This document shows positions 9,002-17,766 of a DNA stretch of 64,000 nt, piece after piece. Source of the DNA: Rhodoferax sp. OV413 (GTDB taxonomy: Bacteria > Pseudomonadota > Gammaproteobacteria > Burkholderiales > Burkholderiaceae_C). The notes under the pieces are model-generated. The model did no database searches. It was not told where the DNA came from and worked only from the letters and a program-made list of their open reading frames with translations. Position numbers and translations under genes: made by a program. Position 1 is the stretch's first letter; each line of letters starts with the position of its first letter. Where the stretch lies: the NCBI GenBank assembly GCA_945861785.1, contig CAMAWD010000011.1:52397-116396 (forward strand), written 5' to 3'.

Positions 9002-9931
9002 TCATGTGCCCAAGCTCCGATGCCCGTCTTGCGAGATCGTCGTCTTGCGAAACGGACTGGTTGCGACGGCAGCTTCCATGATTTCGCGTTGGATGCGGCC
9101 GTCGCTGTCCTTCATGCTGACGATCGAAAACTCGATGTCCTCGCATGGCAGCAAGCCAGGAATCGGGACGAGCGTGCCGGCCATCAGTTCACCATCGATC
9201 AGGTTTTCGGACAGCAGCCCGATACCGGCACCGGAACCCACGATACGCGACGCGGCCAGGGTGTTGTTGATGGCGTTGACGCGGTCCAGTTCCGCGCCAT
9301 GGGCGACCAGCTTGCGCGTGGCATCGCTCCAGTAGAAGGACTCCCGGTGCACGCACCAGATCTGCAGGCCCTCGAGCCATCGGGCGGGATCGCAGCCCCA
9401 GCGGTCCTGCAGCACCTGCGGCGAGGTGACCCACACCATGCGGTCGAATCCCAGACTCGCGGCCTTGAATTTGTGCGGGTCGATGGGCCCTGACACGATG
9501 GCCAGATCCAGCTTGCGCGACTCCAGAAGGTCGAGCAGGCGCCCGGCGCGATCGATCTCGACATCGTAGGAAACTTTCGGCATGGTCTGCGACACGCGCA
9601 TGGTCAGCGCACCGAGCATGTCCAGGCAGATGCTGCTGGTGCCAATGCGCACGACGCCCGCCGCACTGGCCTTGCTGAACGACTGCGACAATTCTTCCAC
9701 CTGCCGCAGCAGTTTCGCAGCGCTGCGCACGAACTCGCGCCCCTCGATGGTGAGCTCCACACCCCGACCCTGGCGCAAAAACAATTTCTGGCCCACCGCT
9801 TCTTCAAGCTCCCGCACCCGCGCCGAAACCGCGGGCTGCGTCGTGCACAGCCGCTCTGCCGCCGCGGTGAAACTGCCAAGCTTTGCGATCCAGGTCGCCA
9901 GCTCCAGGCTGGCGGTGGTGAGGTTTCTCAT
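9002..9931 (-). CDS. LysR-family transcriptional regulator
   Basis: 309 residues from ATG 9931; a longer upstream frame lacks family similarity. The N-terminal winged HTH reads LGSFTAAAERLCTTQPAVSA with RVRELEEAVGQKLFLRQGRG following. The effector-binding domain covers roughly residues 90-300. It lies inside the minus-strand catabolic cluster, 29 bases after the enoyl-CoA hydratase gene, rather than divergent from its targets as is common for this family. It may sense the catabolised acid. The operator is not identified. Confidence 0.93.
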   Translation of the reverse strand: MRNLTTASLELATWIAKLGSFTAAAERLCTTQPAVSARVRELEEAVGQKLFLRQGRGVELTIEGREFVRSAAKLLRQVEELSQSFSKASAAGVVRIGTSSICLDMLGALTMRVSQTMPKVSYDVEIDRAGRLLDLLESRKLDLAIVSGPIDPHKFKAASLGFDRMVWVTSPQVLQDRWGCDPARWLEGLQIWCVHRESFYWSDATRKLVAHGAELDRVNAINNTLAASRIVGSGAGIGLLSENLIDGELMAGTLVPIPGLLPCEDIEFSIVSMKDSDGRIQREIMEAAVATSPFRKTTISQDGHRSLGT

Positions 9932-9960
9932 TGGCCAGGTCTCCCGCGAAACATCACAAC

Positions 9961-10755
9961 TCAATTTCCGGTGAACACTGCATCGCGGCGCTCGCGGAAT
10001 GCAGCCACCGCTTCCTTGTGGTCGCTGGTCATGTTGGACAGCATCTCGTAGGCGACACCTGCATCGAAATGGCTGTGCACCAACTGTTTCAACGGCAGAT
10101 TCGCGGTGATCTTGGTCCACCGGATCGCCTTGGTGGCACCGCGCGCAAGCCGCTCGGCGAGCCCGTAGCTTGCTTGGTCCAGTTGCTCGGGCGGCACGAC
10201 CTCGCTGAGCAGCCCAAGACGCTCGCCCTCGGCAGCGCTCAGGAGGTCTCCGGTAAGCAGGTAGCGCTTGGCCTTGGCATAACCCATGAGCTGCGGCCAC
10301 AGCAACGCGCCGCCATCGCCCGCCACAAGACCCACCTTGACATGCGGGTCACCGATCTTGACACCGGCGTGCGCGACCACGATGTCGCAACACACCGCCA
10401 GCGTGGCGCCCAGGCCGATAGCATGCCCGTTGAGCCGGCACACCAGCGGCTTGGACAGGTCCAACTGCGAATAGATGATCGCCTTGGCTTCGGCCGCCAC
10501 AAGCTCGAACTCGGCCGGTCGGTCGATCGATGACTGCATCCAGTCCAGATCGCCACCCGCGCAGAACGCCTTGCCGTTGCCGGTGAGCACGATGACGTCG
10601 GAATCGGGGTCGGCGGCGGCATCCGTGAATACCTGCGAGAGTTCGGTGTGCAGCCGGCCGTCGATCGCGTTGAGCTGCTCCGGTCGGTTGAGCTTGATCA
10701 CGAGCACGCGCTGGCGACGCTCGAACTGGATGCATTGGTAGTCGTCCCATTTCAT
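9961..10755 (-). CDS. Enoyl-CoA hydratase/isomerase (crotonase) family protein
   Basis: 264 residues from ATG 10755 (MKWDDYQCIQFERRQ), with GGAG about 12 bases upstream; an in-frame ATG at 10773 is an alternative. Crotonase landmarks: LNRPEQLNAIDGRLHTEL, the oxyanion-hole segment GNGKAFCAGGDLDWM, and NGHAIGLGATLAVCCDIVVA. The family hydrates or isomerises enoyl-CoA thioesters. It lies 103 bases downstream of an acyl-CoA dehydrogenase pair, so it probably acts on their product. Confidence 0.92.
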   Translation of the reverse strand: MKWDDYQCIQFERRQRVLVIKLNRPEQLNAIDGRLHTELSQVFTDAAADPDSDVIVLTGNGKAFCAGGDLDWMQSSIDRPAEFELVAAEAKAIIYSQLDLSKPLVCRLNGHAIGLGATLAVCCDIVVAHAGVKIGDPHVKVGLVAGDGGALLWPQLMGYAKAKRYLLTGDLLSAAEGERLGLLSEVVPPEQLDQASYGLAERLARGATKAIRWTKITANLPLKQLVHSHFDAGVAYEMLSNMTSDHKEAVAAFRERRDAVFTGN

Positions 10756-10858
10756 GGCGCGGTGTGTCTCCATGTGAATAACAGGACCGGCAGGCCCGGA
10801 ACCTCGGACTCCGCGAACTGCCGGCGGATGGCCTCGCCGCAGGCAGCGGCATGCGTCT

Positions 10859-12016
10859 TCATGGCGACCCGGCGCCGGCCAGGGCGTCGGCGCGCGCGAA
10901 GGCCTCCAGATGCGCATCGCGGTCCCCGAGCAGCCGGTTGGTGACCATGATGCGCTTGAAGTAGTGGCTGACGGCCAGTTCATCGGTCGTGCCGATGCCG
11001 CCATGCATCTGAACCGCTTCATGCGAGATCTGCCGGCCAGCGGCAATCACGTGCGCAACCGCACCCATGACGGCCCGTTCCCTCTGCGCTTCGGCAAAGC
11101 CACCGGAGCGCTGCGCCGCCGCTATCACGGCGGCCGCCTCCTGCTCCAGCATATACAACTCGACCATGCGGTGCTGCAGGGCCTGGTTCATGCCGATGGG
11201 GCGGCCGAACTGGCGGCGGTCCTTGAGGTAGGCCAGCGTCAACCGGTTCAACGCACGCATCGCGCCGTGGGCCTCGGCACACAGCGCCAGCCGCGCGTCG
11301 AGGAGTGCCAGTCCGAGCAGCGATGCGCCCTCGCCACCCTGCGCGAGCAGGGTGCACGCCGCCCCATTGAATTCAATGCTGGCCGCACCGCGGCCATCAA
11401 TCAGTCCGTAGCTCGTCTTGCGAACACCCGGCTGGTCGGCCTCCACGGCGTACAGCGACAGGTGCTGTACCGCGTCGCCAACAGTGGCTACCGGCTCGGC
11501 CACGCTGACAAGCAGTTCGTCGGCCAGGTCGCCATGCAGAACCACCACCTTGCCGCCGTAGAGTTTGCCGCCCTCGACCTTGGTCTCCACCAGGCCGTCG
11601 AATGCATCGGCATTGTGCTCGGCATGGGCAAAGGCGAAAAGCCTGCGGCCGGAGGCCAGCGCATCCAGTCGCGACCGAGCCGCCGCTGCGCGCCCGCAAA
11701 GCGACAGCAGGCGACCGCACACCACCGCGCATGCGAACAGCGGCTCCAGCGCCAACCGTTCACCGGCATAACGCATGAGTGCAGCCACCGCCTTCGGGTC
11801 GCTGCCAAAACCGCCGTCCTCGACAGGCAGCGCGGCGCCCAGCCAACCCATTTGCGCGTAGTCGAGCCACGCCTGCTTGCTGAAACCAGGTGAGGCACGC
11901 CGCAGCGCGCGGTAGGTGTCGAACCCGTACCTGTCCTGGCCGTAACGCTCCACGCTGTCGGCGAACAACTGCAGCGTCTGCGCATCGAGTGCGGGTGGGA
12001 CGGTGATCGCGTTCAT
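10859..12016 (-). CDS. Acyl-CoA dehydrogenase family protein (partner of 12017-13219)
   Basis: 385 residues. Recognisable parts: LPVEDGGFGSDPKAV in the helical N-terminal domain, FGRPIGMNQALQHRMVELYM, and VQMHGGIGTTDELAVSHYFK near the end. The central beta domain diverges from classical enzymes. The gene abuts the upstream dehydrogenase without a spacer base (12016/12017), so the pair is probably co-translated and may form a heteromer. This repeats the paired arrangement at 3844-6220. Confidence 0.91.
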   Translation of the reverse strand: MNAITVPPALDAQTLQLFADSVERYGQDRYGFDTYRALRRASPGFSKQAWLDYAQMGWLGAALPVEDGGFGSDPKAVAALMRYAGERLALEPLFACAVVCGRLLSLCGRAAAARSRLDALASGRRLFAFAHAEHNADAFDGLVETKVEGGKLYGGKVVVLHGDLADELLVSVAEPVATVGDAVQHLSLYAVEADQPGVRKTSYGLIDGRGAASIEFNGAACTLLAQGGEGASLLGLALLDARLALCAEAHGAMRALNRLTLAYLKDRRQFGRPIGMNQALQHRMVELYMLEQEAAAVIAAAQRSGGFAEAQRERAVMGAVAHVIAAGRQISHEAVQMHGGIGTTDELAVSHYFKRIMVTNRLLGDRDAHLEAFARADALAGAGSP

Positions 12017-13219
12017 TTACATCCCCAGCGCCAGCTTGGCGATGATGTTGCGCTGGATCTCGTTGGAGCCGCCGTAGATCGTGGCAGCGCGGCCATGCAG
12101 GTGGTCCTTGAGGATGCCCGGCGCCTCGAAAGGCCCCTCTGCTGGTGGCCGGCCCATCTCCGACAGGTCGGCGGCGGCATAGACGATGCCCGCCAGGCCC
12201 AGCGCATCCACCATGGCTTCGGCAATATCCTGCTGCAGCTCGGATCCGCGGATCTTCATGAGCGAGGCTTCGGCGCCAGGCTCGCTGCCCGCCATGGCGT
12301 CGGCCACGGCCTGGTAGCAGGTGGCCTGCAGCACGAAGTGGCGCAACTTCAACTCGGCGAGCCGCCGCGCGAAAGGCGCGTAGTCGCGCAGTGGTTTGCC
12401 ACCGCGCAGTGTCTGCGCCGCCAGCTTGTCCAGACGCCGCAATTGCCGGGTCGAGCGACCGACTTCGGCCACCAGGACACGCTCGTTGCTGAGCAGCACC
12501 TTGGCGTAGGTCCAGCCGCCGCCCTCTTCGCCGACCAGGTTGCCCACCGGCACGCGGACCTCGTCGAAGAACACTTCGTTGACGTCGTGGCACATGTCCA
12601 TGGTGATGATCGGCCGGACCGTGATGCCGGGCGATTTCATGTCGATGAGCAGGAAGGAGATGCCTTTCTGCGGACGATCCTCCTGGCTCGTGCGCACCAG
12701 ACAAAAGATCCAGTCTGCCCAATGCACATGGGTGGTCCAGATCTTCTGGCCGGTCACTACATAGTGGTCGCCATCGCGCACCGCGCGCGTGCGCAGGCCC
12801 GCAAGGTCGGAACCCGCACCGGGCTCGGAATATCCCTGGGCCCACCAGTCCTGGCTGCTGCGAATGCGCGGAAGAAAGCGGTCTTTCTGCGCCTGCGAGC
12901 CGAAGGTGTAGAGAATGGGCCCGACATAGTTCACGCCGAATGGAATCAGCCACGGGGCTCCGGCTTCGCTGGTCTCCTCCTCGAAGATGAAGCGCTGCAG
13001 TGGCGTCCAGTCACAGCCGCCGTAAGCAGCCGGCCAGTGGCCGACAATCCAGCCGCGGGCCTCCAGCAGCCGCAGGTAAGACAGGTAGTCGGCCTTTTCC
13101 AGCTCGAGGTTGTTCATCACCTTGTGGCGAAGCGCACTGGGCAAGGTTGTCGCGAAGGTCCGTACCTCGGCGCGGAACGCGTCGGGATCGGCAAGGGCTT
13201 GGGAATGGATGTCAGCCAT
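12017..13219 (-). CDS. Acyl-CoA dehydrogenase family protein
   Basis: 400 residues from ATG 13219. Motifs: HWPAAYGGCDWTPLQRFIFE, GYSEPGAGSDLAGLRTRAVR, VVTGQKIWTTHVHWADW and IYGGSNEIQRNIIAKLALGM at the C-terminus. These are the substrate/FAD contacts and terminal helix of the family. The product is a 2-enoyl-CoA. It lies 36 bases downstream of a Bug gene and directly before a second dehydrogenase, mirroring the other pair in the cluster. Substrate unknown. Confidence 0.94.
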   Translation of the reverse strand: MADIHSQALADPDAFRAEVRTFATTLPSALRHKVMNNLELEKADYLSYLRLLEARGWIVGHWPAAYGGCDWTPLQRFIFEEETSEAGAPWLIPFGVNYVGPILYTFGSQAQKDRFLPRIRSSQDWWAQGYSEPGAGSDLAGLRTRAVRDGDHYVVTGQKIWTTHVHWADWIFCLVRTSQEDRPQKGISFLLIDMKSPGITVRPIITMDMCHDVNEVFFDEVRVPVGNLVGEEGGGWTYAKVLLSNERVLVAEVGRSTRQLRRLDKLAAQTLRGGKPLRDYAPFARRLAELKLRHFVLQATCYQAVADAMAGSEPGAEASLMKIRGSELQQDIAEAMVDALGLAGIVYAAADLSEMGRPPAEGPFEAPGILKDHLHGRAATIYGGSNEIQRNIIAKLALGM

Positions 13220-13255
13220 GCGTCGTCCTGCTGCGCGGCGAGCGTCGTGCCACGC

Positions 13256-14227
13256 TCAGTTGGGCTCGATGCCCGCCGCCTTGACGAGCTCGGCGTTGAG
13301 CTGTATGTCCTTCTTGAGGAAGGCATCGAAATCGGCCGGCGACATGGGCATCGGGTCCATGACCAGCGTGTTGAACTTTTCACGCAGTTCGGGAGAGCGC
13401 AAGGCCTTGACGGTTTCCTCATTCAGGCGGTTCACGATGGAGCGCGGCGTCCTGGCCGGCGCGAACATGCCGATCCAGACCTCGTAGTCGGAGTTCGGCA
13501 GGCCGGCCTCGATGCTTGTCGGGACATCCGGCAATGCCGAAGAGCGGGCCTTGCTGCTCACGGCAAGCGCCACCAGCTTGTCGGCCTTCAGGTGCTGCGC
13601 GGCCAGGCCGATGGGACTGAAGTAGTAGTCCACGCGGCCTGCCAGGACCTCGGTGAGTGCCTCGGCGGAACTCTTGTACGGCACGTGCACGCCCTTCATG
13701 CCGGCGGCCATATTCAGCCGTTCCGCGCCCAGGTGCGTGGCGCCACCCGTGCCGGCCGAGGCGTAATTCATGGAACCCGGCTTGACTTTGGCCATCTTCA
13801 CGAAGTCCGGCAGGCTGCGCACGCCCTTGCCCGGCGCAGTGACGAGCACCATCGGCACCGAGGCGAGCGCCGTCACGCCGACCATGTCCTTCGCAACGTC
13901 GAAACTGAGGTTCTTGTAGGTCGAGGGTATGACGGCGTAGGAGTTGGATTGCACCAGGATGGTGTAGCCATCGGCCTCCGCATGGGCGACCAGGCCGATG
14001 CCGATCGTGCCGCCGGCACCGGGCTTGTTGTCGATGATGATGGGCTGGCCCAACTGCTTGGAGACCTGCTCCAGAACGGCGCGCGCCACGATGTCAGTGG
14101 CCGCGCCGGCCGCAAACGGCACCACCGCCTTGATGGGTTTCGATGGCCAGGGTGGCGCCTGCGAAAGGGCCAGCAGGGGCATGACGGCGAGGCCGAGTGT
14201 CAGCAAGGTACGCGGGAATGGCTTCAT
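13256..14227 (-). CDS. Bug/TctC-family periplasmic solute-binding protein
   Basis: 323 residues from ATG 14227. The signal peptide is FPRTLLTLGLAVMPLLALSQ, followed by WPSKPIKAVVPFAAGAATDI, PIIIDNKPGAGGTIGIGLV, HVPYKSSAEALTEVLAGRVD and GMFAPARTPRSIVNRLNEE, all standard Bug segments. The start codon shares an ATGA with the stop of the TetR gene, so regulator and binding protein are co-translated. Ligand unknown. Confidence 0.94.
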   Translation of the reverse strand: MKPFPRTLLTLGLAVMPLLALSQAPPWPSKPIKAVVPFAAGAATDIVARAVLEQVSKQLGQPIIIDNKPGAGGTIGIGLVAHAEADGYTILVQSNSYAVIPSTYKNLSFDVAKDMVGVTALASVPMVLVTAPGKGVRSLPDFVKMAKVKPGSMNYASAGTGGATHLGAERLNMAAGMKGVHVPYKSSAEALTEVLAGRVDYYFSPIGLAAQHLKADKLVALAVSSKARSSALPDVPTSIEAGLPNSDYEVWIGMFAPARTPRSIVNRLNEETVKALRSPELREKFNTLVMDPMPMSPADFDAFLKKDIQLNAELVKAAGIEPN

Positions 14228-14967
14228 GGTGTCTCCTTGAAAGAACTTTGACTGGACGGGTTGACCGCGCCGATCTGTGCCGGTCTGGTGGACAGCTTCG
14301 CCTTCGCAACAGCGAAATCGACCGCCGGCCACGAAACGGCGGCGCGACCTTCGCCGCCATAGGCCTTGAGCAGCGCCGCGATGGTCCACATCAGCAGTGC
14401 ATCGAGCCGTGAGAAGCCGGAGGCGTGGCGCGTGAGCTGGCCCGTCTGGTACATCACGCTTGAAATCTGCAAGGTGATGCCATCGACCGGTGCGTCGCGC
14501 ACGAGTTCGCGGTTTTCAATGGCCGTTTCGACCGCCACACGGATGCTGTCTTCGAGCCTGCGCAGCGTGGCGCGGATATTTTGGCGCATTTCGGGTGTCA
14601 GGGCGTCGGCTTCCATCGAGAAGCGAGACAGCAGGCCCCAGGGCCGCCCACCCTTTCCCTCCGGGTTGAAACGCAGGTAGGAGTCGAATGCCCAGTCACG
14701 CATACGCACGAACTTTTCCGCCAGCGTATGGGTGCGATCGGTCCAGATGCCCTCGGTGGCCTGCAAGGTTTCCTTGGCCACGCGCTTGAGCACGGCCGTG
14801 GCCAGCGCGGCCTTTGTACGGTAGTAGTAGTGCACATTGGAGTGCGTGATGCCGAGTTCCCTGCCGATGCCAAGATAACTCACGCCGTTGTAGCCGTTGC
14901 GGATGAACAATTCGGTGGCGACGGCCTCGATTTGCACGGTCAGGTCGATCGGCGGCGCACTGGACAC
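14224..14967 (-). CDS. TetR-family transcriptional regulator
   Basis: 247 residues from a proposed GTG at 14967 (VSSAPPIDLTVQIEA), 8 bases after the lipocalin-like stop; no ATG precedes the HTH in frame at a sensible place. The helix-turn-helix reads FIRNGYNGVSYLGIGRELGI then THSNVHYYYRTKAAL, a clear TetR N-terminus. The rest is a helical ligand domain. It is embedded in the operon and probably controls it; the palindrome in the promoter at 16804-16832 is a candidate site. Confidence 0.88.
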   Translation of the reverse strand: MSSAPPIDLTVQIEAVATELFIRNGYNGVSYLGIGRELGITHSNVHYYYRTKAALATAVLKRVAKETLQATEGIWTDRTHTLAEKFVRMRDWAFDSYLRFNPEGKGGRPWGLLSRFSMEADALTPEMRQNIRATLRRLEDSIRVAVETAIENRELVRDAPVDGITLQISSVMYQTGQLTRHASGFSRLDALLMWTIAALLKAYGGEGRAAVSWPAVDFAVAKAKLSTRPAQIGAVNPSSQSSFKETP

Positions 14968-14975
14968 CGCACGGG

Positions 14976-15407
14976 TCAAGCGGCGCGTTCCCAAAGAACC
15001 TCCTGCATGGGGCGGGCCCGGCCATCGGTCGGAGCCTCGGTGCGCAGCAACAATCGGTTGGGACTGGGGAAACTGGCCAGGCGGACCAGGTCGCGCCCTT
15101 CCCAGTTCGGAATCCAGCACACGTCAACATGGTGCAGCACGCGGTCTTCGGCCACCGAAAAGCGGCCCGCGTAGGCGACCATCCGGTCCAGGCAGCGGGC
15201 CTTGTCGGCGCTCGGGATGGAATCCCATTCGCCGCGAAAACGCGGCCGGTCCAGCGCGCCGATCAGCACCTGCATGTGACCCGTGGGCCAGTAGCTGATG
15301 CAGCCCTTGGCATCGGGGCCCAACGCGTCGCTCCAGGGGCCGCCGGCGCGTTGTTCGATGAAAGACACCAGGCGCCAGTGGCCGACCAATTCTTGCATTT
15401 CGATCAT
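14976..15407 (-). CDS. Lipocalin-like domain protein
   Basis: 143 residues from ATG 15407, with AGAGGAG upstream. It opens MIEMQELVGHWRLVSFIEQ, the start of the lipocalin-like family in which a GxW motif begins a small beta barrel, and includes GCISYWPTGHMQVLI and YAGRFSVAEDRVLHHVDV. There is no signal peptide, so it is cytosolic. Genes of this type often lie in secondary-metabolite or catabolic operons without an assigned reaction. It sits between the CoA transferase and TetR genes. Confidence 0.82.
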   Translation of the reverse strand: MIEMQELVGHWRLVSFIEQRAGGPWSDALGPDAKGCISYWPTGHMQVLIGALDRPRFRGEWDSIPSADKARCLDRMVAYAGRFSVAEDRVLHHVDVCWIPNWEGRDLVRLASFPSPNRLLLRTEAPTDGRARPMQEVLWERAA

Positions 15408-15420
15408 GGTGCGCTCCTCT

Positions 15421-16629
15421 TCAGATGATTTGTTCGCGCACCAGCTCGGCCAGAGCCTCGGGGCCCAGGCCCAACCATTCGCCAAATACCGATGCGTTGT
15501 CGCGCCCGACCTCGCCGCTAGGCTCGATGGCGGGCATGGGGGTGTCGCTGAAACGCAGCGATGAGCGCGGCAGCGGCATGCGGCCATACAGTGGGTGCTC
15601 GACCCATTCCAGCGCCTTGCGCCCCAACATCTGCTCGTCGTTGACCACTTCACCGATGTCACGTACCGGGGCGCAGGTCACGTTGGCGGTGACAAGCTGC
15701 TGAAAGGCATCGTTCTTGGTACGCGGTGCAGTGAACGCTGAAACGATAGCGTCCACTTCGTCCATGCGTTGCACGCGCGCACCAAGCGTGGCGTAGCGCT
15801 CGTCGCCCACCAGTTCCGCACGACCGATCACGGTCAGCAACCGATTCCATTGCGCATCGCTGGAGGCAACAATGGCGATGTAGCCGTCGGAGCTGGGGTA
15901 GGCGTTGTAGGGCGATTCGGCCATGCCTCCGTGGCGGTTGCCTGTACGGGCCGAGACCTGGCCCTTGTTGGCGTAATACAGGCCGAGGTTGGAGGCCAGA
16001 GAGGGGTAGACCGACTCCATCATCGAAACCTCCACCAGTCGCCCTTCACCGGTTGCCCGGCGCTCGTACAGCGCCGTGACCACGGCGGCGTAAAGGTGCA
16101 CACCGCCAAGAAAGTCAGCCACGGCCGGGCCGACTTTCACGGGCGGCCGGTCTTCGAAGCCGTTGATGCTCATGAGGCCGGACATGGCCTGCACGGCGAT
16201 ATCCATGGCGGGGTAATTCTTCATCGGCCCGGATCGGCCATAACCCGACCCGGACGCGTAAATCAGGCCCGGGTTGACCTGCTTGAGCGCGTCGTAGCCC
16301 AACCCGAGCCGCTCCATCGCACCTTGCGAGAAGTTCTCGATCAGCACGTCGGCCCTGGCAACCATTTCGCGGATCAGCGCCTTGCCACGCGCGGTCTTGA
16401 GGTCGAGTGTGATGAACTCCTTGTTGGAGTTGAGCATGGCAAAGGGCACGGCGGCACCGCCCACCTTGGCACGCCGGCGCAGGTTCTCCCCGCCTCTCGG
16501 TTCGACCTTGATCACCCGCGCACCGGCCATGGCCATCAGGAAGGTGCAATACGGGCCGTTGTAGATCTGGCCCAGGTCGACCACTGTCACACCCGTCAAG
16601 GGGCCGTGGATATTGTTGGCCATCGCCAT
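15421..16629 (-). CDS. Type III (CaiB/BaiF) acyl-CoA transferase
   Basis: 402 residues from ATG 16629; ATG 16623 is equally possible since GAGGG lies just upstream of both. Motifs: VTVVDLGQIYNGPYCTFLMA, GARVIKVEPRGGENLRRRAK, VLIENFSQGAMERLGLGYD and MDIAVQAMSGLMSINGFED with the catalytic Asp. It activates a free acid by CoA transfer and is the first gene after the operon promoter, fitting an entry step of the pathway. The second CoA transferase of the cluster (1-1923) is a tandem form. Confidence 0.92.
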   Translation of the reverse strand: MAMANNIHGPLTGVTVVDLGQIYNGPYCTFLMAMAGARVIKVEPRGGENLRRRAKVGGAAVPFAMLNSNKEFITLDLKTARGKALIREMVARADVLIENFSQGAMERLGLGYDALKQVNPGLIYASGSGYGRSGPMKNYPAMDIAVQAMSGLMSINGFEDRPPVKVGPAVADFLGGVHLYAAVVTALYERRATGEGRLVEVSMMESVYPSLASNLGLYYANKGQVSARTGNRHGGMAESPYNAYPSSDGYIAIVASSDAQWNRLLTVIGRAELVGDERYATLGARVQRMDEVDAIVSAFTAPRTKNDAFQQLVTANVTCAPVRDIGEVVNDEQMLGRKALEWVEHPLYGRMPLPRSSLRFSDTPMPAIEPSGEVGRDNASVFGEWLGLGPEALAELVREQII

Positions 16630-16803
16630 CGTCCCTCGCTGCGGCCCGCCAGCATGTCGCGGGCGATCACCATACATTGAACCTCTTGGAGACCTTCTCC
16701 GGCGAAGCGACCGCGCAGTGCGACGTGCCGCCACCCTCGGAAACCAACCAGCTTCCGGTCATGTCCACCTCAACTCACACGCACGCGCTTTGACCATGCG
16801 GGA

Positions 16804-16832
16804 ATGGTAGTGACATTAGACATATGTGTCAA
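16804..16832 (-). promoter_or_regulatory. Sigma70-like promoter with palindrome for the catabolic operon
   Basis: On the minus strand TTGACA (16832-16827) is followed after 17 bases by TACCAT (16809-16804). It lies about 175 bases before the first CoA-transferase start. A perfect 8-bp palindrome ACATATGT (16820-16827) sits in the spacer and touches the -35 box, and flanking TTAGACA / TGTCAAA extends it imperfectly. That is a plausible TetR or LysR operator (inference). Confidence 0.55.
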
Positions 16833-16920
16833 ACACTTATGACTTGGCGATCGGGCGCGGGCTGACCGGGCCCAATTTATCCGGTCTTGCTGGGCGACGG
16901 TGGTCGCCATGCCGGCGGCC

Positions 16921-17125
16921 TCACCTCAAAGCCATCAAAGGGGCTTGAGGCGCCTTTTCCAGCAGCTTGTCCAGCACCTTGAGCAAGACCCTTGCCGCTC
17001 CGGTTAGGCTGCGTTTGCCCCGCTCCCAGTTGCGTCAGCCGGAGGCGCTTTCGGATACGTTGCGCGAACAGCGCCGCGTCATGAGCGGCGGCGGAATCAT
17101 CCCGGGTCGCCACTTTTACCGTCAC
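16921..17125 (-). pseudogene. XRE-type HTH regulator (antitoxin-like) remnant
   Basis: From ATG 17125 one frame gives FAQRIRKRLRLTQ, the first helices of an XRE/HigA-type domain. The recognition-helix region is missing and the reading frame changes. The next frame gives WERGKRSLTGAARVLLKVLD and continues to a stop at 16923-16921, the usual tail of such antitoxins. About 15-20 residues appear deleted with a frameshift, so no working DNA-binding protein is made. No partner toxin is visible nearby. Confidence 0.6.
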
Positions 17126-17399
17126 GCCAAATCGCAGCCTGCATAAACTGCAAGTTCATGTTTTGCCGGCGATTTCTGACGGTTTTTTTGCCGTCTGGTC
17201 CGAAATTCGTGCGTGCCGTCTGCACCAGCGCCTTGGGTAATGCGCCCGGCAATGTCAGGCGCCGGCTCACCCAGCCCGCATCGCGTCAACTCGGCGGTGC
17301 ACGCAGACTCTCCGCTGAAGATCCGAACCAGGGCCGACGAGTGAGCGCTCTCAAAATGGTGCCCTGCACCCGGTCCAGTTACTCGATCCGCGCGTCCGA

Positions 17400-17748
17400 T
17401 TCGGCGCCGCTGCCCGACTGGAAGGCCGTCGGCCGCCGCCGATGCGGCCGATCGCGCTGGCCGGCAGCGCGAGGTGAAGCGGATGGTCCTCGGCGCAGGT
17501 GATGACGCGCGGCTTGCCGCAGGTGCAGAGCCGCATCGACTGCGCCCGGTAGAACGCGGGGTTCTGAAACGCCGCCAATCGCATCAGCAACTGTTCATCA
17601 GACCGGGGGGCAATCCATGACGCGCAATGTAGATCTGGTCGGCGGGCACCAGTTCCAGCGTCGGCGGCAACTCGCCCGCGATAGGCGGCTCCTTGCGCCG
17701 GCGCGAGGCGGGCAGGGTCCACGGCTCGTCTTCTCCTTCTTCCTGCAT
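17400..17748 (-). pseudogene. Remnant of a TOTE-type conflict-system helicase
   Basis: Minus-strand frames contain PWTLPASRRRKEPPIAGELP, then LELVPADQIYIARHGLPPGL ending at a stop near 17584. A second frame continues RLAAFQNPAFYRAQSMRLCT and GKPRVITCAEDHPLHLALP, then directly AIGRIGGGRRPSS. From memory these are successive pieces of the long DEAD/DEAH helicase of TOTE-like conflict systems. There is a frameshift near 17590, and the Walker A region between the LP-containing segments has been deleted. The upstream coding part is cut off at about 17750, where the HipA-like fragment begins on the other strand. Confidence 0.6.
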
Positions 17749-17766
17749 GGGCTGGCGCACACCCAG

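Noticed and set aside
12095..14251. 718-codon plus-strand ORF
   Set aside because: Antisense to a dehydrogenase, a Bug gene and a TetR gene whose motifs are clear; no motif of its own.
17158..17502. 114-codon plus-strand ORF upstream of the HipA fragment
   Set aside because: No ribosome site or recognised family, and it overlaps the minus-strand helicase relic.
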